DNA of 64,000 nt, taken from the NCBI GenBank assembly GCA_017410325.1, contig JAFQRA010000030.1, positions 1 to 64,000 of the forward strand. The letters are read 5' to 3'. Numbering within the stretch: position 1 is the stretch's first letter; every line of letters starts with the position of its first letter. Of this stretch, positions 26,157 through 35,630 are shown one piece after another. A model generated the notes under the pieces. The model searched no databases and was not told the origin of the DNA. It was given only the letters and a program-made list of their open reading frames with translations. The position numbers and the translations under genes are program-made. The stretch is from Clostridia bacterium (GTDB taxonomy: Bacteria > Bacillota > Clostridia > Oscillospirales > Acutalibacteraceae).

Positions 26157-26244
26157 ATCAAAATATATAAAAGAATAATATTTACTTTTAAAAACTTACT
26201 TTTCAAAAAACAACAATACTACAGAAACGGTACGGTGATAAAAA

Positions 26245-29200
26245 GTGAAAGAAGTTATGAGAATTTTTGTCGAAAAAAGAAAAGGCTTTGACGTTGAAGC
26301 AGGCGGTGTCCTTTCGGATATCCGTTCAACGCTTGGCATCCTGTCGCTTGACGGCGTACGCCTTATCAACAGGTACGACGTTCAGGGACTGACGGCGCAG
26401 GAGTTTGAAAAGGCCTGCTCCGCCGTGCTCTCAGAGCCGAATGCGGACACAATCTGCGCAGAGCTTGAAATTCCCGAGGGAAGCCGCAGCCTTGCTGTTG
26501 AATACCTTCCCGGCCAGTACGACCAGCGTGCAGACTCTGCGGCACAGTGTATTGCCCTTCTCACCTGCGGCGAGCAGCCTGCCGTTGCCAGCGCAAAGGT
26601 GTATATTTTCGAGGGCGAGCTGACCGATGATGAATACGCCTCAATCAAGGCCTACCTTATCAACCCCGTTGAATCCCGTGAGGCTTCAATGGCAAAGCCC
26701 GACGACCTCAATATTGTTGCCGAGGCACCTGCCGATATTCAGCGCATTACGGGCTTTATCGGCTGGAGTGACGTTGAGGTTGCCGCTTACCACAAGTCAA
26801 TGGGCTTTGCTATGACTGCGGCTGACCTTTGCTTCTGCCGTGACTACTTCAAAAATCAGGAAAACCGCGACCCGAGCGTTACCGAGCTCAAGGTTATTGA
26901 TACATACTGGTCCGACCACTGCCGCCACACAACCTTCCTCACCAGACTTGAAAAGGTTGAGTTTGAGCAGGGCGGTCTTTCCCCCGTTATTGAGGCCGCG
27001 TGGAACGAATACCTCAAGGTTCGTGAGGATGTTTATGCAGGCCGCAAGGCAAAGGACATAACTCTTATGGATATGGGCACAATAGGTGCCAAGTCCATCA
27101 AGAAGGCAGGCCTTCTGAACGACCTTGACGAGAGTGAGGAAATCAACGCCTGCTCAATCGAGGTTACCGTTGACGTTGACGGCAAGGACGAGCAGTGGCT
27201 CGTTCAGTTCAAGAACGAAACGCACAACCACCCGACAGAAATCGAGCCCTTCGGCGGCGCGGCTACCTGCCTCGGCGGTGCCATCCGTGACCCGCTTTCG
27301 GGCAGAGCATACGTTTACCAGGCTATGCGTGTCACCGGCAGCGGCGACCCGACAGAGTCTTTTGAAGACACGCTCGAAGGTAAGCTTCCCCAGCGAAAAA
27401 TCACAATCGGTGCCGCGGCGGGCTATTCCTCCTACGGCAACCAGATAGGCCTTGCAACGGGCCAGGTCGTTGAGCTTTACGACAACGGCTACAAGGCAAA
27501 GAGAATGGAAATCGGTGCTGTTGTCGGCGCATCTCCCAAGGAAAACGTCAAGCGTGAAACTCCCGAGCCGGGCGACTGCATTGTTCTCCTCGGCGGCCGT
27601 ACGGGCCGTGACGGCTGCGGCGGCGCAACAGGCTCCTCCAAGGCACACAACACCGAATCAATCGAAACCTGCGGTGCAGAGGTACAGAAGGGTAATCCTC
27701 CGACAGAGCGTAAGCTTCAGCGTCTTTTCCGCAACCCCGATGCCGCAAAGCTTATCCGCCGCTGTAACGACTTCGGTGCAGGCGGTGTGTGCGTTGCAAT
27801 CGGCGAGCTTGCAGACGGTCTTAAGATTGAGCTTGACAAGGTAACAAAGAAGTACGACGGTCTTGACGGCACGGAGCTTGCTATTTCCGAGTCGCAGGAG
27901 CGTATGGCTGTTGTTCTTGCGGCAGAAGACGTTGAAAAGTTCATCGCTCTTGCCGCAACGGAAAACCTTGAAGCAACCGTTGTAGCGGTTGTAAGCGAGG
28001 AAGCAAGACTCGTTATGCACTGGAGAGGCGACAAAATCGTTGACATCAGCCGTGAATTCCTCAACACAAACGGTGTTACACAGACTGCACAGGCAAAGAT
28101 TGCCGCAGTTGATGCAAATAAAAACTACAGAGAGCTTGTTCCCGCAGTTCTTGCAGACAAGGACGGCGTTGACGCTCTCGAAACAAACCTCGGCAGACTT
28201 GAGGTCTGCTCACAGATAGGTCTTTCCGAGCGCTTTGACGCTTCAATCGGTGCGGCTACGGTCAATATGCCCTTCGCAGGCAAGACACAGCTCACACCCG
28301 AGGAGGCAATGTGCGCAAAGCTGCCCGTTCCCGGCGGTAAGACAGACTCCGCAACAGCAATGAGCTACGGCTTTATTCCCGCACTCAGCCGCTGGAGTCC
28401 GTTCCACGCGGCGGCATACTCCGTAACCGAGTCCCTTGCAAAGCTCGCCGCTATCGGCGCAGATCCCTCCAAGGCAAGACTTACGTTCCAGGAGTATTTT
28501 GAAAGACTCAATTCCGTTCCCGAGCGTTGGGGCAAGCCTGCAGCAGCCCTTCTCGGTGCGCTCACCGCACAGCTCAAGTACGGTATTCCTTCAATCGGCG
28601 GTAAGGACAGTATGTCCGGCTCCTTCAACGAGCTTGACGTTCCTCCCACGCTCGTTTCCTTTGCAATAACAATGGCAAAGGCAAGCAAGGTTTCCTCCGC
28701 CGCCTTCAAGAAGGCAGGCAGCAGGGTTTACCTTGTCGAGCTTCCCGTAAATAAAGAGAGCCTTCTTCCCGAGTGGGATAAGGCTATGGCTCTTATGAAG
28801 AGCGTATACGAAAACGTTGCTTGCGGTTCAATTCTCAGCGCAAGCGTAGTCAAGGAAGGCGGCGCTTCCGCAAACGTTTGTAAGATGGCCTTCGGTAACC
28901 TTCTCGGCTTTGCTTTTGAAGCAGGCGTTACGAGAAGAGAAATGTATGCTCCCCTTGTCGGCAGCTTCGTAATTGAGTGTGAGGGCGACTCACCCGTAGG
29001 CGGTAAGCTCCTCGGTGTTACCAAGGACGATGCCATCTTCACCGTCGGCGGTGAAAGAGTACCCACGCAGGATCTTATTGCGGCGTGGACTGACAAGCTT
29101 GAAGGCGTATTCGCAACCGATGCAGCCTGCCCGACAGGCGGCAACGACGTTGCTCTCTATACACAGCGCAGTAACGCTGCTCCCGCAATCAAGGTTGCAA

Positions 29201-29997
29201 AGCCCAAGGTAATTATTCCCGTATTCCCCGGCACAAACTGTGAATACGACTCGGCACGCGCATTTGAAAATGCAGGCGCAGAGGCTGAAATTCTTGTTAT
29301 CAAGAACCTCACCGCTTCCGACATTGAACAGAGTATGGAGGCTTTCGTTAAGGCAATAAACGCTTCGCAGATTATTATGCTTCCCGGCGGCTTCAGCGGC
29401 GGCGACGAGCCCGACGGCTCCGGCAAGTTCATTGCAACCGCCCTTAAAAACCCGAGAGTCAAGGAAGCGGTAACCGCTCTGCTTGAACAGCGCGACGGTC
29501 TTATGCTCGGTATCTGCAACGGCTTCCAGGCACTTATCAAGACGGGCCTTGTTCCCTACGGCAAGATTGTTGACACAGCCGAGGATGCACCCACGCTTAC
29601 CTACAACACAATCGGCAGACACATCTCCCACATGGCATATACCCGTGTAACCTCCGTCAAATCTCCGTGGTTCTCAATGTGTAAACCCGGCGATATTCAC
29701 GCAGTTCCCGTTTCACACGGCGAAGGCCGCTTTGTTGCCGACGAAAAGCATATTGCACAGCTTATCGCAAACGGCCAGATTGCAACGCAGTACGTTGACA
29801 TAAACGGCAAGGTTGCAGACGCTCTTCCCTTCAACCCCAACGGCTCCGTTCTCGCAATCGAAGGTATCACAAGCCCCGACGGCAGAGTTCTCGGCAAGAT
29901 GGCTCACAGCGAACGCAAGGGCACAGACCTTTACAAGAACGTTCCGTTTGCCAAGGACCAGAAGATATTTGAGTCCGGTGTTGCTTATTTTAAATAA
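26245..29997 (+). CDS. purL: Phosphoribosylformylglycinamidine synthase, single-chain (synthetase + glutaminase)
   Basis: A 1250-residue cytoplasmic enzyme converting FGAR, ATP and glutamine to FGAM in purine synthesis. The signature FKNETHNHPTEIEPFGGAAT lies near residue 328. The tandem AIRS-like ATPase halves follow. The C-terminal ~260 residues are the class I glutaminase: VFPGTNCEYDSARAF at the start, nucleophile Cys about 1091 in LGICNGFQAL, and PVSHGEGRF with the His/Glu pair. The GTG start at 26245 is kept because family members begin with two to four residues before RIFVEK; ATG 26257 is the alternative. Single-chain PurL without separate purS/purQ is common in this group. No other pur gene is adjacent. 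Confidence 0.96.
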   Translation: MKEVMRIFVEKRKGFDVEAGGVLSDIRSTLGILSLDGVRLINRYDVQGLTAQEFEKACSAVLSEPNADTICAELEIPEGSRSLAVEYLPGQYDQRADSAAQCIALLTCGEQPAVASAKVYIFEGELTDDEYASIKAYLINPVESREASMAKPDDLNIVAEAPADIQRITGFIGWSDVEVAAYHKSMGFAMTAADLCFCRDYFKNQENRDPSVTELKVIDTYWSDHCRHTTFLTRLEKVEFEQGGLSPVIEAAWNEYLKVREDVYAGRKAKDITLMDMGTIGAKSIKKAGLLNDLDESEEINACSIEVTVDVDGKDEQWLVQFKNETHNHPTEIEPFGGAATCLGGAIRDPLSGRAYVYQAMRVTGSGDPTESFEDTLEGKLPQRKITIGAAAGYSSYGNQIGLATGQVVELYDNGYKAKRMEIGAVVGASPKENVKRETPEPGDCIVLLGGRTGRDGCGGATGSSKAHNTESIETCGAEVQKGNPPTERKLQRLFRNPDAAKLIRRCNDFGAGGVCVAIGELADGLKIELDKVTKKYDGLDGTELAISESQERMAVVLAAEDVEKFIALAATENLEATVVAVVSEEARLVMHWRGDKIVDISREFLNTNGVTQTAQAKIAAVDANKNYRELVPAVLADKDGVDALETNLGRLEVCSQIGLSERFDASIGAATVNMPFAGKTQLTPEEAMCAKLPVPGGKTDSATAMSYGFIPALSRWSPFHAAAYSVTESLAKLAAIGADPSKARLTFQEYFERLNSVPERWGKPAAALLGALTAQLKYGIPSIGGKDSMSGSFNELDVPPTLVSFAITMAKASKVSSAAFKKAGSRVYLVELPVNKESLLPEWDKAMALMKSVYENVACGSILSASVVKEGGASANVCKMAFGNLLGFAFEAGVTRREMYAPLVGSFVIECEGDSPVGGKLLGVTKDDAIFTVGGERVPTQDLIAAWTDKLEGVFATDAACPTGGNDVALYTQRSNAAPAIKVAKPKVIIPVFPGTNCEYDSARAFENAGAEAEILVIKNLTASDIEQSMEAFVKAINASQIIMLPGGFSGGDEPDGSGKFIATALKNPRVKEAVTALLEQRDGLMLGICNGFQALIKTGLVPYGKIVDTAEDAPTLTYNTIGRHISHMAYTRVTSVKSPWFSMCKPGDIHAVPVSHGEGRFVADEKHIAQLIANGQIATQYVDINGKVADALPFNPNGSVLAIEGITSPDGRVLGKMAHSERKGTDLYKNVPFAKDQKIFESGVAYFK

Positions 29998-30106
29998 TGG
30001 TTATTTCTCGGAAATCCGTCACCGATGAATTTTAAGAAATTCCCAAACAATAATACTTAACAGTATCACTCGACCATACATTTACAATATATAAGGATTA
30101 GTTTTT

Positions 30107-31315
30107 ATGAAATACGCAATTGTTCTCTACGACGGCATGGCGGATTATCCCGTTGATGCCCTCGGCGGCAAAACCCCTATGGAGGTTGCCGACAAACCTG
30201 TTTTTGATTCACTCGCCAAAAGAGGCGAGGTTGGTCTTGTCCGTACCGTTGCCGCCGGCTTAAAGCCCGGCAGCGACGTTGCAAACCTGAGCGTTCTCGG
30301 CTACGACCCCAAGGACTGCTACACCGGCCGTTCTCCGCTTGAGGCTGTAAGCATCGGCGTTGAAATGAGCGACACCGATGTTGCCCTGCGCTGCAACGTT
30401 GTAACCCTTTCCGATGAGGAGAACTACGACGATAAGACAATGGTGGATTATTCCGCAGGCGACATTTCCAGCGAGGATGCCGCGGAAATTATCAAAACCG
30501 TGCAGGAGCATTTCGGCGGCGGTGAATTTGATTTCTACCCCGGTGTCAGCTACCGCCACTGCCTTATTCACCACGGCGGCACAACCGAGCTTGGCAATAT
30601 GACTCCGCCCCACGATATTTCGGGCAGAGTTGTGGGCGAGTATATTTCCACCGCCCCCACAGCGGAAAAGCTGACAAAAATGATGCGTGAAAGCTATGAC
30701 CTGCTCAAAGACCATCCCGTGAACAAGAGAAGAATTGCACAGGGCAAGCGCCCCGCAAACTCAATCTGGCTCTGGGGTGAGGGCAGAAAGCCCGGCCTTG
30801 AAAACTTTGAAAAGAAGTTCGGTATGCAGGGCTGTATCGTTTCCGCCGTTGACCTTCTTAAGGGCATAGGAATCTGCGCAGGTATGCAGGTGCCCGAGGT
30901 TGAGGGCGCAACGGGCTACATCGACACAAACTTTGAGGGTAAGACTCAGGCGGCAATCGATGCGCTTGAAAACGGCTGTGATTTTGCATATCTTCACTTT
31001 GAAGCACCCGATGAATGCGGCCACCGCAACGAGCCCGAAAACAAGGTTCGCTCGATTGAGATTATCGACAGGCGTGTTCTGCCCGCACTTATTGAGGCAC
31101 TTGAAAAGTACGACGACTACAAGATTATGATACTTCCCGACCATCCCACACCGATTAAGACGAAGACCCACGCTTCCGACCCCGTTCCGTATATGATTTA
31201 CCACAAGAAGGGTGAAATTGACGGCGTTGAAACAATCAACGAAAACACCGCCGCCGCAACGGGCAACTTTGTGGAACATGGTCCAAGTCTTATCAACCAT
31301 TTTATAAACGATTAA
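30107..31315 (+). CDS. ApgM-type 2,3-bisphosphoglycerate-independent phosphoglycerate mutase / proposed homoserine kinase
   Basis: A 402-residue alkaline-phosphatase-superfamily protein. LYDGMADYPVDALGGKTPME carries the first metal Asp, SDVANLSVLGYDP the nucleophile Ser region, HFEAPDECGHRNEPENKV and LPDHPTPIKTKTHASDPV the remaining metal ligands. It belongs to the archaeal-type PGM group; one bacterial branch has been proposed to act as homoserine kinase where thrB is missing (family knowledge). The next gene, metY, also uses a homoserine derivative, which fits that proposal but does not prove it. Its stop codon is the first base triplet of a family B repeat. Confidence 0.9.
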   Translation: MKYAIVLYDGMADYPVDALGGKTPMEVADKPVFDSLAKRGEVGLVRTVAAGLKPGSDVANLSVLGYDPKDCYTGRSPLEAVSIGVEMSDTDVALRCNVVTLSDEENYDDKTMVDYSAGDISSEDAAEIIKTVQEHFGGGEFDFYPGVSYRHCLIHHGGTTELGNMTPPHDISGRVVGEYISTAPTAEKLTKMMRESYDLLKDHPVNKRRIAQGKRPANSIWLWGEGRKPGLENFEKKFGMQGCIVSAVDLLKGIGICAGMQVPEVEGATGYIDTNFEGKTQAAIDALENGCDFAYLHFEAPDECGHRNEPENKVRSIEIIDRRVLPALIEALEKYDDYKIMILPDHPTPIKTKTHASDPVPYMIYHKKGEIDGVETINENTAAATGNFVEHGPSLINHFIND

Positions 31316-31422
31316 TGAATAATGAATAGTGAATAATGAAAAATGAATAATTGCGGGAGGCTTCGCCCTCACCCGAAATTTATTATTTATTCTTTATTAT
31401 TTCTTCTTTATTATTTAAAACA
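31313..31422. repeat. Family B heptad-flanked palindrome (AATGAAT / TTTATTA units)
   Basis: The left arm is TAATGAA heptads beginning in the apgM stop codon, the core is GCGGGAGGCTTCGCCCTCACCCG, and the right arm is TTTATTA TTTCTTC TTTATTA. The two arms here have different units. It fills the whole gap between apgM and the metY ribosome site. Confidence 0.8.
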
Positions 31423-31439
31423 GTAAAGAGGTTTTTAAA

Positions 31440-32720
31440 ATGAAAGAAAACTACAGAATAGAAACAAAATGTGTTCAGGGCGCATACGAGCCGAAGAACG
31501 GTGAACCGAGAGTTCTGCCCATTGTTCAGAGCACAACCTTCAAATATGACACGAGTGCGGCTATGGCAAAGCTGTTTGACCTTGAGCCCGGCTATATGTA
31601 CACCCGCCTTGCAAACCCCACGAGCGATGCCGTTGCCGCAAAGATTGCTATGCTCGAAGGCGGTGTTGCCGGTGTTCTGACCTCTTCGGGTCAGGCCGCA
31701 AACTTCTTCTCGCTCATCAACATTCTCGGCGCAGGAGATCACTTTATTTCCGCCGCTACAATTTACGGCGGTACGTTCAACCTTTTCAACGTAACTATGA
31801 GAAAGCTCGGCATTGATGTTACCTTCGTTGACCCCAATGCAAGCGAAGAGGAAATCTGCGCACAGTTCCGCCCCAACACAAAGGCTGTTTTCGGCGAAAC
31901 AATCGCAAACCCCTCACTTGATATTCTCGACATTGAAAAGTTTGCAAGGGTTGCCCACTCACACGGTGTTCCGCTTATTATCGACAACACCTTCCCGACT
32001 CCGATTAACTGCCGTCCGTTCGAGTTCGGTGCTGATATCGTAACTCACTCCACGACAAAATATATGGAGGGTCACGCAAACATCATCGGCGGTGCCGTTA
32101 TCGACAGCGGTAACTTTGACTGGGAGCAGAACGATAAGTTCCCCGGCCTCACACAGCCCGATGAAAGCTACCACGGCGCAGTCTACACCCGTGATTTCGG
32201 CAAAGCAGGCTACATCACCAAGATTGTTGCACAGCTTCTGCGTGACTACGGCTCAACACCTGCTCCGCAGAATTCTTACTACCTCAACCTCGGCCTTGAA
32301 ACGCTTGCCCTGCGTATGGAGCGCCATTGCTCGAACGCACTAAAGGTTGCCGAGTACCTGCAGAACAACGACAAGGTTGCATGGGTCAACTACCCCTCAC
32401 TGCCCGACAACAAGTACTATCCGCTTGTACAAAAGTATATGCCCAATGGCACCTGCGGCGTTATCTCGTTCGGCGTAAAGGGCGGCAGAGCAAAGGCAGA
32501 GGAATTTATGAATTCCCTTAAGCTCGCTGCTATTGTTACCCATGTTGCAGACGCAAGAACCTGCGTGCTTCACCCCGCTTCCTCAACGCACAGACAGCTC
32601 AGCGACACAGAGCTTGTTGAGTGCGGCGTTTCACCCGACCTTATCCGTTTCTCTGTCGGCATAGAAAATGTTGAGGACATTATTGCGGATATAGAGCAGG
32701 CCCTGGAAGTAATAGGCTGA
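31440..32720 (+). CDS. metY: O-acetylhomoserine sulfhydrylase (Cys/Met metabolism PLP enzyme)
   Basis: A 426-residue PLP enzyme of the gamma-family, forming homocysteine from O-acetylhomoserine and sulfide. RIETKCVQGAYEPKNGEPR and YMYTRLANPTSDA are typical MetY N-terminal blocks. The Schiff-base Lys is about residue 207 in DIVTHSTTKYMEGHANIIGG, and SSGQAANFFSLINI is the PLP phosphate region. The length and GEPR insertion favour MetY over MetB/MetC. A family B repeat separates it from apgM, and a family C repeat follows before alr. No S-box or other riboswitch is seen upstream. Confidence 0.93.
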   Translation: MKENYRIETKCVQGAYEPKNGEPRVLPIVQSTTFKYDTSAAMAKLFDLEPGYMYTRLANPTSDAVAAKIAMLEGGVAGVLTSSGQAANFFSLINILGAGDHFISAATIYGGTFNLFNVTMRKLGIDVTFVDPNASEEEICAQFRPNTKAVFGETIANPSLDILDIEKFARVAHSHGVPLIIDNTFPTPINCRPFEFGADIVTHSTTKYMEGHANIIGGAVIDSGNFDWEQNDKFPGLTQPDESYHGAVYTRDFGKAGYITKIVAQLLRDYGSTPAPQNSYYLNLGLETLALRMERHCSNALKVAEYLQNNDKVAWVNYPSLPDNKYYPLVQKYMPNGTCGVISFGVKGGRAKAEEFMNSLKLAAIVTHVADARTCVLHPASSTHRQLSDTELVECGVSPDLIRFSVGIENVEDIIADIEQALEVIG

Positions 32721-32734
32721 TTCATTTCATTATT

Positions 32735-32830
32735 ATCTATTATCTATTCGTTATTATCTCTTATCTGAACGATATTTAATAATCAATCTGAGATAAGAGA
32801 TAACAGATAATAGTTATGAGATAATAGTTT
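32735..32830. repeat. Family C inverted heptad repeat
   Basis: TATTATCTATTATCT... TTATCTCTTATCTGA on the left pairs with AGATAAGAGATAACAGATAA on the right, separated by ~25 bases. This is the free-standing version of the block nested in the composite copies at 20709 and 61437. It ends at the ribosome site of alr. Confidence 0.85.
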
Positions 32831-32853
32831 TGTATTTTAAAGGTGATATAATT

Positions 32854-34002
32854 TTGACAACTATCAACAGCAGAGTATGTGCATATATAGACCTTGATGC
32901 CGTCCGCTCAAACGTTGCCGCTGTGCAGAAAAGAGTGGGTGACAAGGTTAAGGTTATGGTCATTCTCAAGGCAGATGCTTACGGCCACGGTGCCGTGCCT
33001 ATAGCAAAGGCTCTTGAGGACGGCTGTGCATACGCTTTCGGTGTTGCCACTGTTGAGGAGGGTGTACAGCTTCGTGAGAGCGGCACAAAAAAGCCGATAC
33101 TTGTGTTAAGCTACGCTTTCCCCGAGCTTTTTGAAAAAGCAATTGAAAATGAAATCGACCTGACCGTTTTTGAATATTCCACCGCAAAGCAGCTCAGTGA
33201 CGTTGCCGTTTCTCTGGACAAAAAGGCAGGCGTACACATCAAAATTGACACGGGTATGCACCGAATAGGCTTATATCCGAGCAGGGAAAGCCTTGAGGAA
33301 ATCAGAAAAATTGCCGACCTGCCCGCAATTGAGATTAAGGGCGTGTTTTCACACCTTGCCTGTGCGGATTTTGCCGACAAAAGCTTTGCCAACGCACAGA
33401 TTGAGCTTTTCAGGGCTTTCACGCAGGAGATTTCCGACTGCGGCATTGAAACCGGTATCAGGCACATTTACAATTCCGCCGCAACGATGGACTACGACGG
33501 CGGCTGCTTTGATATGGTGCGCTGCGGTATTGTTACCTACGGGCTTGACCCGTCCGACGAGGTTAAGTTTGAAAACCTGCCCACCACACCCGTTATGCAG
33601 ATTAAAAGCCACGTTGCCTATGTAAAAAAAGTGGAAAAGGGTGCAACTGTCGGCTACGGTGCGGCATTTATGGTAAAACGCGATTCTCTCATTGCGACAA
33701 TTCCCTGCGGCTACGGCGACTGTTACCCGAGACTGCTCACCAACAAGGGCAGAGTGCTTATCAAAGGGCACTCCGCACCCGTTACGGGCAGAGTATGTAT
33801 GGACCAGTTTATGGTAGACGTTACCGATATACCCGACGTTAAGCAGGGTGACGAGGTAACGATAGTCGGCTTTGACGGCAAGGAGTGCCTTACCGTTGAG
33901 GAGCTTGCAAAAACAGCAGGCAGCTTCAACTACGAATACGTTTGCGATATTACCAAGCGTGTACCCAGAGTTTATATAGAAAACGGAAAAATCATCGGTT
34001 AA
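32854..34002 (+). CDS. alr: Alanine racemase
   Basis: A 382-residue PLP enzyme interconverting L- and D-alanine for peptidoglycan. The PLP Lys lies in VMVILKADAYGHGAVP and the catalytic Tyr in VGYGAAF; MVRCGIVTYGLDP and GRVCMDQFMVDVTD are further family blocks. The start is TTG 32854, with AAAGGTGAT six bases upstream; an earlier in-frame codon at 32830 lies inside the repeat and is less likely. The TTG start suggests modest translation. A CNNM-family gene follows after 94 bases. Confidence 0.95.
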   Translation: MTTINSRVCAYIDLDAVRSNVAAVQKRVGDKVKVMVILKADAYGHGAVPIAKALEDGCAYAFGVATVEEGVQLRESGTKKPILVLSYAFPELFEKAIENEIDLTVFEYSTAKQLSDVAVSLDKKAGVHIKIDTGMHRIGLYPSRESLEEIRKIADLPAIEIKGVFSHLACADFADKSFANAQIELFRAFTQEISDCGIETGIRHIYNSAATMDYDGGCFDMVRCGIVTYGLDPSDEVKFENLPTTPVMQIKSHVAYVKKVEKGATVGYGAAFMVKRDSLIATIPCGYGDCYPRLLTNKGRVLIKGHSAPVTGRVCMDQFMVDVTDIPDVKQGDEVTIVGFDGKECLTVEELAKTAGSFNYEYVCDITKRVPRVYIENGKIIG

Positions 34003-34096
34003 TACATCGGTTATAGATGTTTTAATATTATAATTATTAAAAGGCGGCTGATTATGACTTCGTCTGCCGCAAAACTGAAAGGAGAAAGTCAGAATT

Positions 34097-35497
34097 ATGG
34101 ACGACCCCGGGCCTGCGACTTCGCTTATACTGAAGCTTGTACTTTTATTGGTACTTATTCTTGTAAATGCTTTTTTTGCAATGAGCGAAATCGCCATTAT
34201 CTCCCTCAACGATGCCAAGCTTGAAAAACAGGCACAGGAGGGCAACAAAAAAGCAAAGAAGCTTCTTAAGCTCACCAGCAATCCCAGCAATTTCCTATCG
34301 ACCATACAAATCGGCGTCACTCTTGCCGGCTTCCTTTCCTCTGCCTCAGCTTCGCAGAGCTTTGTTGATATGCTTTCCGACAGCTTGGAAAAGCTTTCAA
34401 TTCTAACAAAAATCCCCGCAAGTGTAATTGACGGCTTCAGCCTTGTTGTTATCACGCTTATCACCTCGTATTTCTCACTTGTTCTGGGTGAGCTTGTGCC
34501 AAAGCGTGTTGCAATGTTCAACCCCGAAAAGATTTCCTTCCGCATTGCGGGCATACTTACGGTAGTGGCCACGGTAACAAAGCCCTTTGTAAAGGTGCTT
34601 TCTGTTTCGATGAATGCCATTTTGCGCATTATGGGCATTGACCCCAATGCAGAGCCTGAAGAGGTTACGGAAGAAGAAATACGTATGATGGTTGATGTCG
34701 GCGGCGAAAAGGGCGTTATTGAGGACGCCCAGAAGGAAATGATTAACAACATTTTCGAGTTTGACGACATTGATGCGGGCGATATTATGACTCACCGCAC
34801 CGAGGTTTCCGCCGTTGAGGTTAACGACCCCGTGCACGAGGTTGTTGACGTTGCCCACAAAGAAGGCTATTCAAGAATTCCCGTTTACGAGGAAAGCCTT
34901 GACAAGATTATCGGTATAGTCTACATCAAGGACCTTATAGGCTACATCGGCTCTTCTCTGCCCGAGCAGGAAAGCCTGCGCAAGGTTATGCGTGAGCCCT
35001 TCTTCGTGCCCGAAAGTATGAAGTGCGGTCTGCTTTTCAAGGAAATGACGGCACGCAGAACACAGATGGCTGTCGTTGTTGACGAATACGGCGGCACGGC
35101 AGGTATAGTCACGCTTGAGGACCTTGTTGAATCCATCGTCGGCAATATTCAGGACGAATACGACAACGAGGAGGAGGAGTTTTCCGTTATTGATGAAACT
35201 ACCTTCACCGTTGACGGCACCACCTCAATTGACGAGGTTAACGAGCACGTAGGCGTTGACCTGCCCGAGGACGAGTATGACACGATAGGCGGCTTTGTTA
35301 TAAGCCTGCTGGGCTACCTGCCCAAGGACGGCGAAATGAACGAGCTCGACTATGAAAACCTGCACTTCACCATACTCAACCTTGAAGATAAGCGTATAGG
35401 CAAGCTCAAGGTTGAAATCCGACCCGTTGAAAAAGACGAAGACGAAGAGGAAGAAAGACGCAGAATAGGCAGATGGCAGAACAGGGACGACGAATAA
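34097..35497 (+). CDS. CNNM/CorC-type (HlyC/TlyC-like) membrane protein
   Basis: A 466-residue protein with the DUF21/CNNM membrane domain (residues 8-190, starting LVLLLVLILVNAFFAMSEIA and including TIQIGVTLAGFLSSA). A CBS pair follows (about 225-345, MTHRTEVSAVEVND; GIVYIKDLIGYIG; VDEYGGTAGIVTLEDLVESI), and a C-terminal CorC_HlyC domain ends near 440 with an acidic/arginine tail. Members are linked to Mg2+ or other cation handling; the older name hemolysin is misleading. ATG 34097 follows AAAGGAG. Probably monocistronic. Confidence 0.93.
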   Translation: MDDPGPATSLILKLVLLLVLILVNAFFAMSEIAIISLNDAKLEKQAQEGNKKAKKLLKLTSNPSNFLSTIQIGVTLAGFLSSASASQSFVDMLSDSLEKLSILTKIPASVIDGFSLVVITLITSYFSLVLGELVPKRVAMFNPEKISFRIAGILTVVATVTKPFVKVLSVSMNAILRIMGIDPNAEPEEVTEEEIRMMVDVGGEKGVIEDAQKEMINNIFEFDDIDAGDIMTHRTEVSAVEVNDPVHEVVDVAHKEGYSRIPVYEESLDKIIGIVYIKDLIGYIGSSLPEQESLRKVMREPFFVPESMKCGLLFKEMTARRTQMAVVVDEYGGTAGIVTLEDLVESIVGNIQDEYDNEEEEFSVIDETTFTVDGTTSIDEVNEHVGVDLPEDEYDTIGGFVISLLGYLPKDGEMNELDYENLHFTILNLEDKRIGKLKVEIRPVEKDEDEEEERRRIGRWQNRDDE

Positions 35498-35562
35498 TAT
35501 GTCAGACTTGTTGCAAAAAAGAAAAAATTCAAGTAACAAATATTAACAGTTGTCCGCAATAC

Positions 35563-35592
35563 TTGACTTTTTGATAGAAAATAAACTATTAT
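35563..35592 (+). promoter_or_regulatory. SigmaA-type promoter upstream of the 350-aa lipoprotein
   Basis: TTGACT (35563-35568), an 18-nt spacer and TATTAT (35587-35592), about 38 bases before the ATG at 35631. Confidence 0.65.
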
Positions 35593-35630
35593 AATATTAC
35601 CTTTTATATTTCAAGGAGGAAATAAAGGAA

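Noticed and set aside
26000..26245. Origin of replication in the murA/purL gap
   Set aside because: AT-rich and at a strand switch, but no TTATCCACA- or TTTTCCACA-type boxes on either strand.
31316..31439. S-box (SAM) riboswitch upstream of metY
   Set aside because: The gap consists of the family B repeat; the conserved S-box elements are absent.
33349..34770. 473-codon open frame on the minus strand across alr and the CNNM gene
   Set aside because: It lies antisense to two well-supported genes (PLP and CBS/CorC motifs in the plus frames), has no ribosome site and no recognisable domain. It reflects codon bias of the sense strand.
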